Assembly: GCF_037325665.1 (NCBI RefSeq)
Contig: NC_090255.1
Coordinates: forward strand, 20,947,154-21,011,153
DNA from: Littorina saxatilis
Lineage: Eukaryota; Mollusca; Gastropoda; Littorinimorpha; Littorinidae
Length of the DNA: 64,000 bases
Reading direction: 5' to 3'
In this document: positions 12,601 through 24,607 of the stretch, piece after piece
Position numbering within the stretch: position 1 is the first letter of the stretch
Layout: every line of letters starts with the position of its first letter
The notes under the pieces: model-generated
What the model saw: only the letters and a program-made list of their open reading frames with translations
Databases searched by the model: none
What the model was told of the DNA's origin: nothing
Program-made: the position numbers and the translations under genes

Positions 12601-15600
12601 CGCTGGCTGTGCCTACACTGCAGCAGATGGGACCGCAGGCTGTCTACCAGGATGACAACGCTCGCCCCTACAGGGCAAGGGGTGGTCAACGACTTCCTGC
12701 AGCAGTCTGGAGTCAACAGAATGGAGTGGCCAGCATGCAGTCCCGATCTCATCCCGATTGAGAACCTCTGGGATGAGTTGGATCGCAAAGTGAGGAGCAA
12801 CCACCCCCCTCCCAGGGATGTCCAGCACCTCTACCAGATGCTGCAGGCTAAGTGGCAGGCGCTTCCGCAGAGGATCTTCACCACCCTGGTCAACTCTATG
12901 AGGACTCACTGCGTCGAGTGGCAGAACAGCCAGGGCGGTTACACGCATTACTGAACTTTTGGGAGCATCTGAATGCCATGTCTTGTGATTTTAACGACTT
13001 TGTGAAATTAAATTTCGATACGTACACACTTTGATAAAATGTACAGACCAAACGATTGCTCGAAATTGAAGGAAATGTTGTATCGTTATCACTAAAGCAT
13101 TGAATTAAACGTTTGCCAAATACCAACGCATTGGCTTTCTAATTTGGAAAGTTATGAATTTGTGTGCAAGTGATCCTTAACTTTTTGTGAGTAGCTTATT
13201 TCAAGCTTATTATGAGATATGCTGACAGACGATGACATTTGTGACAGACAGACACAGATTTTCTCAGTTTTATGAATGCAGATATCATTTGCAGGCAAGC
13301 AGTGAAAAAGAGAGCACCAACACAGGGTTTGGCAAGCCTAAAAATACTGTTCCCGAGACGTGGGACAAGGTTGTCAGAGAAGCGGAACAACTGTTGGACG
13401 AAGCCCTAAAACTCTTCAAGCAATGCAGTAAGCACAACGAAGCTGGCGAGTGTCTCTTGCTCCTTGCACATCTCAAAGACAAGAACTATGTGGTTGATGC
13501 CTTGCAGTTCTTCCAGCAGAAAGGCCATCTTGCCAACTTTGCAGCGGTTCTGGAGTGTTATGAGGTAATACAAGACTTTGTTTTTGTGATTTGTATTTTG
13601 TTGTGACCTTGCCTTAAGATTGCTTTTCTTCAAAGAGACTTTCTGTTGGCAGTTTCCAAGAAGTAGAGAGTCTTAAAGATGAATGCCATGACCATTGTCG
13701 GCCTAGCATTACATATTCTTTAAAAGGCAGCACAGTAAAACGTATGGGTTAAATTTGGAACTTTCATGGACCACAACCCATCAATACAAAATAGGACATT
13801 TTTGTAAAGTGAAGCGTCTATGTATTTTTCAGATGGGTCACCAAAACATAATGGCAGTTGCAAGTCGTGTCACGTTGAGCCGGAACAGATTTTTCTTTAA
13901 TGTAACATAATTTGCTATAGTGTGCTTCATTTCACCTATATCTGAGGTTAATTATTTGCAGAAAACAGTTATCAAAAAAAGACATTTTCAGTAATCAAGC
14001 ATTTGTGTTTTGTGCATCCAGACTCTCTACAAGCCTGCAGATCCCAAGGAATGTTTGAAAATGGACAAATTTGCCTGCCAACATCTGCTAGAAGGCATGG
14101 ATTACTCATCTGAGCTGGTGCTTTTGCTGCTAGATGGAGAGCATTCCAATTCCCAATACCTGCAGTGCCTGCACTTCTTTGGGTTGGATGTGCCAGATTC
14201 CAGCTCTTTGACTTTCTACCCTTGCCTCAATCCCAGGTGGCTTAAAATCACAAAAAAGAAGGTGAGTTCACTGCAGTCCTTTCTGCGCATATTGTTTAGT
14301 ATTGTTGCTGTTCTCGAGCCATTTAATATTTTACTGAAGTTTTTTTTTTTTAATACGATAAAATTATATAACCTTGGCTTAAAAATATATTGCAACACTT
14401 TTTGTACCTCCACTTAAAAGATCACAACCCTTTTTTTATTTTCTCAAACTGTCTATTTCCTATAAATCACCTTTTTGGTTGTTTGGATAAATGTTCGAAA
14501 TGAGGATATTTTGCACAGCGGTCACGTCAAAGCTAGCGAACCGCTTAAATGAGGGTACTATGTTACAGTCACTGTCGGGTGCGAACAGTGTAAAAGTCGC
14601 AACTTTTGTCTCTAGGTAAAGCAAATTGACATCGGTGGTTTTTTTTCTTCAAATTAAACTGTGGTCATATCTGGAAAATTTATTCTTCTTTGTACATGCC
14701 AAGGTATGGATTTCTATGCAAGTCGAAAATATTCTTCGGCTTTTAAAAATATCTTTTCAGAAATTTCAATCCAAAATTTTAGTAATAAATTTTGATTTAA
14801 TTAATATACTTACCCAACTCACATATAGCAATTAACTCTAGTTCAGTGCTGGTTACGCTGTACGCATCCTCTTGGTAACAAGGGAGACCACTCTAAAAAA
14901 GAGAGTGACCAATCCCATAAGGCCAGACCAACTAACGGTCCGACTTCCGTATGCGCGCGCATACGCCGCCATTTGTATCATTCCCATCGAAGCCCAACTC
15001 ACTCCTTTTTTAGTCCCAAATACCACCACAGCGGGGAGGCGGGAGGGATTAAACGATGTGAGTTGGGTAAGTATATTAATTAAATTAAAATTTATTACTA
15101 AAATTTTGGATTAAATTACATAACTATACCCAACTCACATATAGCAGATTGCTACTAAAGGTGGTGGGTACTTACCAAAATTCAAGCATGCAGGACTTGC
15201 CCTGCGGCTACCATTGCCGGCAGCGCAGAGCTGCCATCCTGTCTCAGTGAAGCGATGTCCCTGAGGTAAAAGCTTATGAATATATCCTCAGATCGCCAGT
15301 ATGCTGACTCTAGCACTTCAGTCAGACGACCAGACCGTAGGACAGCCAGAGAGGAAGCCCATGCTCTTGCCTCGTGAGTTCTGGCAGCAGTGAGAGGCAA
15401 GACTGCCCTAGAATCCCCTGATTGAGCATCCCACCAGGCGTAAGCCTGTTTTATCAGTGTGGACACCCACTTGGTCAACGTGACCTTTGCAATATCCTTA
15501 TTCCTAGCTGTGTTCAGAGAAATAAAGAAGAGCTTTTGGGTTTCTGACCGAATGTGCCGCGTTCGTGACAGGTTGCGGCTGAGCGACCGGACGGGGCAAT

Positions 15601-18600
15601 TAGCTAAATCTGGATCTCCAGGAGCTAAAACCGTGCTTAACGGTAAGATATGCAAAACGGGCGAAATCTAACCGGGCTTCTGATTTTTTGCGAGGAAGCC
15701 AGGAATAAACTTGAGAGAAATGGACCCATCTTTTTCAAAAGAAATGTCTTTCTCTAGACCTGACAAAGCATGGATTTCGCTACCTCTCCTAGAAACAGCA
15801 AGCAAAGTTAAAAACACGGCCTTGCGTGTCAAATTAATCAAAGTAGCCGACCGGATGGGTTCAAACTCCTCCGAGGCCAAAAACCGTAAAACTAACATCA
15901 AGTCCCAGGCAGGGAGCTGTGACTTAACACGAGCGGCCGTTAAGGGAGGCACCCTTAATGACGCTAGAGATCACTCCGCCGAGTGAGATCTTACGCCCAA
16001 GCTGTAAGAGAGTTGAGGAGATCGCAGACCTCCGTATGCGAAGAGAAGAGGGAGAACCTCCCTGCTCTGCCAACCACGCAAGATGGTTGGCTACCTGCAT
16101 AGACCTAGGTGCAAGGGGATTAACACCGTTAATCACGCACCACCTAGACCAAGCCGCCCAGTGAGAGGAGTACACAGAAGTCGTGGACTCTCTATGGGCG
16201 TGGCGGACAAACTTTACAGTAGACGCAGAGGCCCCTGCCTTAAGCAAAGAGCTTCGGACAGAATCCAGGCGTGAAGGCTCAAGAGCCGCGGATTTTCGTG
16301 GGGGACGCCTGACCGAGGCTGCACGAGGTCCCCCTTTTTCACGGCGAGAGGGATCGGAGGCCGAACTGCTAGACGCAGTAGGTCGGGAAACCAGTGCTGG
16401 CTTGGCCAAAGCGGAGCGACCAGAACCAGCACGGGCTTCTCTAAGTCTACTCTCCTGAGGACCCTTCCGAGAAGGCAAAACGGAGGGAAAGCATACGCTG
16501 TCAGGTTTGTCCAACTGATTTCCAAGGCATTCACCTTCCAGGCCAGAGGATCTGGGAAGGGGGAGACAAAGAGAGGGAGTCTCGCCGAAAACCTCGTTGC
16601 GAAAAGATCGATCACAGGCTTGTCTATCTGCAACCAGAGACGGTCCAGGGATTGGTGTGAGAGAGTCCACTCCGAGTGAACCACCTTGTCCCCCCTGCTC
16701 AAACTGTCCGCCAGGACGTTCAGACTTCCCTTCAGGTAAATGGCTGAAAGAAGGATGCAATGAGAGTTGCACCACGTCAGAATGAGGCAGGCTTTGTCTG
16801 ACAGACTGGGAGACCGCGTCCCCCCTTGTTTGTTCACATAAGACGCCACCGTCGTGTTGTCTGTGTGAATCCTGACATGTCTGCCCTCCAGCGAGGACCT
16901 GAACGCCCGCAAAGCCAGAGAGACTGCCTCCAACTCCAGCAGATTGATGTGAAGGGAGCTCTGTGTTGAGTCCCACACCCCCGACACCATCTGCCCGTCT
17001 AAATGAGCCCCCCACCCTGACAGAGAAGCATCCGTAAAGAGCTCTTTCTCTGGCTGAGGGCAAACAATGGGAACTCCCTGAAAGAGCGCCGGGAGCAGCC
17101 ACGCGCGAGTGGTCTTCAGAAACCACGTCCCGAGAGGGATCTGAAAGTTCCAATCTTGGACTGACTGGTCCCATCTTGACTGCAGAGCGACCTGAAACGG
17201 CCGCTTGTTCACTCTGCCCAGAGGGATAAGAGTTGCCATAGACTCCATTTGCCCCAAAACCGACGTAAGAACCCGAGCACTGGCCTGATTCTCTCCGTTG
17301 AGTGAGCGTATCAGTGCCTGGAGTTTGTCCACTCGCCTCTGAGAAGGACGAACTGACCAAGCCTGCGTGTCGAACTCCATGCCCAGATACGAAAATCTTT
17401 GGGATGGAACCAGTTCCGATTTTGTGCGATTGATCGAAAAACCCAGCTGCGAAGCTTGGCTCAAAACCCTCTGAGTATGCAGATCGCAGAGATCCTTTTG
17501 TTGGTGTAGGATTAACCAGTCGTCCAGATAAGCTCTTAAGCGGACCCCGTCCTTCCTTACGAGAGCGCACAGCTGTCGCACAACCATCGTAAACACCCAA
17601 GGGGCTAGCGACAGGCCGAACGGCAGAGCTCTGAACTGATAAACCTTGCCCCCCCCCCAGGGGAAGCGGAGCCACTTCCTGTCCGAAACATGAATGAGGA
17701 TGTGGAAGTACGCGTCTGTTAAGTCCACAGACGTCGCCCAGTCCCCCGGACGCAACGCCTCCCGAACTGAGGTTGCCGTCTCCATGGTGAACCGTATTGT
17801 TCGCAAGAACTTGTTCAGAGACGAAAGGTCCAAGACCGGCCTCCAAGCCCCCGAGGCTTTTGGTACTACGAACAGCCGCCCGTAATACCCCGGAGACCGT
17901 AGATCTAAGACCTCCTCTATTGCTCCCTTGAGCAACAGAGCAGTGACTTCCTTTTGAACCGCATCTCGTGCGTCTTGTTCTTTTGGCGCCCTGCAGGGCG
18001 GGATTATCCTGACCAGAGGAGCCTTCTTCTCTGACCAGAGCAGCCGGAACCCCGAACGTACGATCCCAGTAACCCACTTGCTGTCCACTAATTGTAGCCA
18101 GGAAGTGAGGGCCCTGGACGGGCCGCCCGCTACAACAATCGCGGGGGCTACCGGGACGTGCTGTTCGGGGGAGTTTCATTGGGGGTGAGGCTTGCGCCCC
18201 GACCCCATAGAGCCGCCAAAAGACTGCCCCCTCTTCTGATACGGCGCTCCGCGGCCCCTACCCCTAGAGGCAAAGGACTGTTTCTGAGCCTTGCCTCCTC
18301 CAGAAGAGGAAGCCTGAGGCTTGCTGGTAGCCTGAGTCTGCGTGCTCGACTTGCTATGAGGCTTTTGAAACCCGTGCTGCGCGATGCGCGCAATAGCAAT
18401 GTCTCTTGCATCCTGGGTCTCCTTCCTGAGAGCATCAAGAGAAGATTGTCCCAGCGGAGCCCCCTCTGAAAAAGGCGAGACCTTTAAACTCTCTATGGTC
18501 GCCTTGTCTGAGATCTTGGATCCCGCCAAAAAGGCTGACCTCCTAGACAAAACCGCATGGGTGTAAAGCCTTGCCGACAGAGCCATCTGCTCTCTCGTCA

Positions 18601-20829
18601 CTTTAGCCAAAGTGGACAGGAGAGTAGTAGCCACAGCAGGAGAAGCGTCGAAACGAAACTCGAAAGGGTCGAGCGAGGAAGCGATGGATCGAGAAAGCGA
18701 CCTCTGTAACGATTCAGAGACAGAGGACAACTCGAGAAGAGACCTTGCAGTCCCCTCTATGGCCGTAAGAGAACCTTCAGTGCAAGGGACAGGCTTGTCC
18801 TTCCTGTAGGCATCCTCTCTTAAACCAGCCAGTTCCGGTGAAACCGGAAGCACACAAGATGGCAAAGCAAAAGATTCGATCAAGTTGACCGGAAATGGAT
18901 TCAACTTGAAGTTATGCAAAGAGGAAGCAGGACGATCCCCCTCTTTCACAACCCAAGGCAACACTTCCTCCGGAACCTCACCATGTTGAGCCAACAGAGG
19001 AACCGGAGCGTGTCGTTTACCCCTTAGGGTAGATGCCACCTCAACAGCAACAGTTGGTGATTCCCGAAAGCGGAAGAGAGGCTTCTGCTCCCTCGCACAC
19101 CGGAAATCATCAAGTGCCGAAAGGGGTGGGGCAAGATTCATTTTACTCTCCACCACCCCTTCCGGGAAGAACTTATGCGCCGCTTCAGCAGCCAGTGCCA
19201 CCATGGCAGCCAGCTTGAAGGGCAAGTTCGGTTGGGCGTTCTCCAGAACGGAGGGAGCACCCTCGTCGGTATCTCCGTCCTGCTCTTGAAAGCAGTCCGG
19301 AAACTGACCCTCAGACACACACCCTCGTGTTCCGACCAAGGATCATTATGACCAACAACTTCCTGCCCCCCGGGCGGAAGAGGACGCAGCTGCTCGCCGG
19401 CAATCTCAGAGACAAGCGGATCGAGAGCCGTATCCTTTCGCTGTTCAGGGCCCATACCCGCAACCGGCCCCATGCCAAGGCAGGGGGGGCCAGCCACGGT
19501 ATCAGAGCTTTCGCGGCGTAACATTTGGCACGCTACTCTCTCCTGAACTCGCACACCGCTTTTGCCAGAGAACCCAGCTACTTGCGGTGTAAACATACCT
19601 TTGTCATGTGCGGGCAGATTCAGCAAAGACACCAAGCGTGTGTCCCCATCCTGCGATGCATGAACATCTGCCTGAGTCACAGTCGCAGAAGCACGAGCAG
19701 AAGTAGAGGCGGAAGTCGAAGGAGACGACCGGATCCTGGAGAGAGAACAAACATCCGAAACACCGGAAGGGAGGGAACAAAGTTCCTCCCTAGTCGAAGA
19801 CAATTCTGACGCTAAAGTCGAAACCTGCGCACTAAGAGTCAACAACAGAGAAGCTACATCTGCGGTAGCTAAACCTGGGCAAGCATTGGCATCCGAAACA
19901 CCGGAGGCCAAGCCAGAAACATTATCCTTATCTAAGGCAACGTTAGTCAAAGCGGGGTTAACAGTTTTGTCAGCCAAAACAGGTGACTTAGCGGAAGACG
20001 AATCTGAAGTCAAAGACGCGTCAAGTCCAGCGTTCTTAGACCTTCGCGATGATTTCCTAGAAGGAGTCGCGTCAGCCGGGACCTGTCTCGAACTGAGCTT
20101 CTTCAATGCCATTACAAACACAAACTCACAAAAATGTTCAGTCAAAAAATTTATAAGTTCGAAAGCAGCGACAACCGTCGCTAAAGTTGCGATAAATCAG
20201 AAAGATCTCACCCCACACAGCATAGGAACATGTGTAAAGCTTCAGGCGGTACCAAGGGGCGAATCCGAAGTCCTAAGACCAAGGTGAAAAGCTGATAACA
20301 GCAGGAGCGTACATAAATGCGACCAGACCCTTGGACGCTGAGATGTGGAATGATACAAATGGCGGCGTATGCGCGCGCATACGGAAGTCGGACCGGTAGT
20401 TGGTCTGGCCTTATGGGATTGGTCACTCTCTTTTTTAGAGTGGTCTCCCTTGTTACCGAGGGGACGCGTACAGCGTAACCAGCACTGAACTAGAGTTAAT
20501 TGCTATATGTGAGTTGGGTATAGTTATGTAATTTAATCATTTCTTAATGAATGCTGGAAACAAAATAAAGTGATGCACGAGCCATCAACGGAAATGTGAC
20601 CTTTGAACAAACTATGGTTTTCTAAAATAAACTAAATTACAGTGAAAATCTGAGTGACAGACTGAAATTTTTTTTTTCATAGACAAGATAAGACACATCT
20701 TAACTAGCTAAGTGCCTCTCTGTCTCTATAGTCACGAAAAGATGCCGCCGCAATGTGTGTATTCGTATGTGTTGAGCAGTGTGGGATGGGGTCGGGTATG
20801 TGTGTGTGTAGTGTCTTTGGGTGTTTGCG

Positions 20830-20886
<57 letters not shown>

Positions 20887-23800
20887 CATTTTGAAACCAT
20901 GTATCAAATAAATGGAAAGTGTGTATGTTTTTATTACAGCGTAAGTCAAATACAGAAACACTTTCTGGAAAGAACCGGATGCAGGCACTCAAAACACTGG
21001 CGAGTTTCCTATCGCAGCGGGCCATGGGATGGTACAAGGCTGTGCATGACTTCATTGAGAGAGGCTTAAAACAGGAAATGCAGTGCCCAGAGTTGCAGGT
21101 ACAATCTAACTCTTTTTGAAATCATCTGCAGACAGATTATTTAACCTTCGCCCGTCCGGGTTATCGACTACACACGGAAGTCATCGTGGGGCCGTGCGGA
21201 ACCATGCTTCTCATTTCCTTCTTTGAGAAACATGGGTCCGCACGGCCCCACGATGTTTGTAGTCTAAATATGACCTCTTTTTGTTTAATTTCTTCTCGCT
21301 GAAATGTTAGGAAATAAGAGCTTTTTATGTGCCTGAGGCATTCTTAAAAGCTCATTAAAAAAAAGTACAACTAGTTTAAGAGATATTTGCAATTAAACAC
21401 CCTTCTGGGTCAATCAATCAATCAATCAATATGAAGCTTATATAGCGCGTATTCCGTGGGTACAGTTCTAAGCGCTTGTCGAAGAGTTGTCAACACAGAA
21501 CTAACAAAGAAACTAACATCTACAGACGGACACGAACCCTATCACACACTAGCAAACCCTGATAAACATACAACAAACAACTGTTTAACAACAATGTACA
21601 CATCAATAGCTAGGTCCAAACAAAATAATATTAAACACAAAGAAAACACCTCTCACAGAGCACAGCACAGGAATGTCTTTTGGGGCACAACACATCACGT
21701 CGAACATGAAAGTCGCAGCCAGCTACGGGAAGAACTGAGTCTTCAACCTACTCTTGAACGCGTCAAGAGAGGGGCTCTGGCGAAGCTCAAGCGGCAGGGA
21801 GTTCCAGACGGAGGGGCCCGCGGAGGGGAATGCACGCTGACCAGCAGATGCGAGTTTCGAGCGAGGGATGTGAAGGCGGAGTGGGTCAGCAGCAGAACGA
21901 AGGGGACGGTCGGAGGGCTGGGTGTACAGATCCAGGGAGGATATGGATTGAAGGTACTCGGGAGCAGAGTCGTTGAGACACTTGTAGACCAGAGTGGACA
22001 GTTTGTAGTAGATTCGGGTGTTGACAGGGAGCCAGTGCAAGGAGTGAAGTAGGGGGGTGATGTGGTCTCGCTTCGTCTTCCTCAACGTCAGCCTGGCAGC
22101 AGCGTTCTGGACTCGTTGTATGTAGGCCATAAATGGATGAGGCGGGGAGGCCAGCCAGAAGGGAGTTGCAGTAGTCCAGACGACTGAAGATGAGGGAGAC
22201 AACCACACGGACCCACGACCACCGGCGAAGGTTAAGGGAGCGAAAATAGAACTAGAAGTCAGAAACTGAATTATACATCAGACAAAAAAATCTTCATTTT
22301 GGATTTCATTTACGTAAAACAACTTGCTTCGGTTTTTCAGTTACTTTTATATTTCTAGACAAGAACTTTGAAACATGGTGCATACTAGCTCTGAGATGAA
22401 AGGTTGCTTTAATCAAGTTACTAAGCATGCCTAACAACTGAATACATGTGACACATGAATAATTCAATTGGGATGTAGTCAAAATGTCCCTGGCTGGTCC
22501 TTAAAATGCTGAATTAACATTTCTTATCAGTGTTTTATATACTTTTGTACATAGAAAACATAAGTTTTATGATATTTTGAAGCATGAACTGCATGTGTTA
22601 AAGCAAATCTATTTTCCGGGCCAAAGCTCCTTTAGGTAAAAAAAAAAAAAAAAAAAAAATTCCCTTGCTCTCTTACTAGTGCAGCACCCTGGATACCATT
22701 CTGATCATCATTGCTCCACGGCTAGCTCATCGCCAGTTATCTCTCTGACCGGACGCTAAAGTCCTACGCGAATCTATCAAAACAAGAATACAGAGTTATC
22801 TCCCATATGTTGTTCACGAGCAGTGTTCGCGAGACGAAAATGATTGCAGATTGGCCGACTTCGACAGTGATCTCCGTTCTGTTCTTCACAGTTATGATAA
22901 AGACATCGTTCTAAGGTCAAAACAAGTCGACATTTTGGGACTGCTGCCGGAAGGAGACCGTAATATATGGTTGCATCACTACAGAAAAAATCGTCTGCTC
23001 CAGCGAGCGCCGAAACCAAACGGTTGATTATCACGTGACACTTTTGCCATATTTAGAGTTGTTTGCACAGTAAATACAGCCGTGAAAAATAGCTCGCTTG
23101 AAACTGTCTTACATATCAATTCCTTTGTAATTTAAAAATTACACAACACCATGAAAAATCATTATCGACGATCGTGAATCTGCTTATATCCATTACACAT
23201 TACAAAAAGACCTAAATATGTAAAAAAAATAAAAAAAATAAAAAAATCGATTTCCTCGCCAGACAAGGAAAACCAAGGCATCCTGTCAGGGATAGAAATG
23301 AGACCCGAAGGGAAGTAACTCATTTTTGACCTGAGTTCAGGATGCCTAGATAGTCGATAGATGTCATCGGGAGAAACTCATCAGTACCATCGTTGCTACT
23401 ATACCCTCCAATTTACAAGTTGTTGAGGGGATGATGAGTGTCTGTGTGAAATCCTGCGAGTGTCAGGGCATAGACTTTGAATGCTGCGACTAGGTTTTGT
23501 TACACTGGTAATGAATACATCTTTTGGTAGTCAAACATAGTTTTCCGACCATTCGAAATCCAAACAACAGGTCCTGCCAAATCTAGCCTGTTTTCATCTT
23601 CGAAATCCAAACAACAGGTCCTGCCAAATCTAGCCTGTTTTCATCTTCCTTTACCGAGTTTCTTGTTTGTATTTTTCAGTCGGGCAGCAAATGCAGCCAT
23701 CATCCAACTCACAAAGAACATTCTGACGATCGCACAGGAGTCATTCTGAAACTTCTTGCTGATCGTGTTTGGTTGGATCAGTCCGCTGCAAGCTTTGCAA

Positions 23801-24542
23801 GATACCTACCGACGACGACCACTCAGGATTTTGATGTTTTTACCAAGCCTTTTGAGTCCGTCGAGCGTTTGCTGTCGTTTATTCTACCACAAGGGCTACC
23901 GAGATACCGCATGACTTTCGTCTACCGGTTCTGTTGGCAAATCCAAGAAAAGAAATCAAGGCTGTCTTCACGCGTGTATGACCAGGTGAGTAGATATAAG
24001 TGGGCCCTTTCTGATTAAGCTGCTGAGGAATTAGTGATGGTAATGTTTCCAGAGTTGTGTTTTGTGTTTGTATTTGAGATACTTTGGTGAATTTGTCATA
24101 CCTATTTCCCGATTCAATTTATAAGCTGGGGTAAAAGAAAGGGCGGTTGAAATTATGTTCATACTTTGATTGTTACAGATCAAGAGATACATCCACCATC
24201 TGACACAACCAGTGCAAGGAAGTCTGGAAGAAGATGGAATCCTCAAAGAGCAGTGCAGGACCACAAAGTGGATCGTCCAGGCTTCACTCATATCAATCTT
24301 GTTTGGTCTTCAGGACAAGGCAAGACGGCTTTCTATCATTTAAGGAAACAGTGTGTACCTTCGAAATATTGCAGGCAATCGAAATCTCCGCGAGAAAAAA
24401 AAAGGAGAAAAGAGCCGCTTGTTTTCCCCTAAGTATGCTCTTCCCAAATCCCACTCCTGTTAAATCGGTTTGCATCGAAACATAGTCATACACTTGGATT
24501 AATAAATTTGTATTTTTGAATGTATGCGTACGTATGTATGTT

Positions 24543-24607
<65 letters not shown>

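Larger units (their letters stand above)
14771..20527 (-). mobile_element. DIRS-like tyrosine-recombinase retroelement, nearly whole
   Basis: Inverted ends at 14771-15110 and about 20310-20527 share the cccaactcacatatagcaat terminus. A short internal region near 15060-15160 is complementary to the termini, as in DIRS1. On the minus strand, in order: gag-like frames (20145-18176), reverse transcriptase/RNase H (18088-16214), then an overlapping tyrosine recombinase region (about 16460-15182). No target duplication is expected. It looks nearly whole with about two breaks, so it is fairly young. It is antisense to the host gene. Confidence 0.88.

Noticed and set aside
15958-20287. Plus-strand open frames across the DIRS-like element
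   Set aside because: Shadows of the minus-strand retroelement frames, with no family similarity of their own.
20712-21069. Cys/Val-repeat proteins
   Set aside because: Translation of the (GT)n tract. Real coding is limited to exon j.
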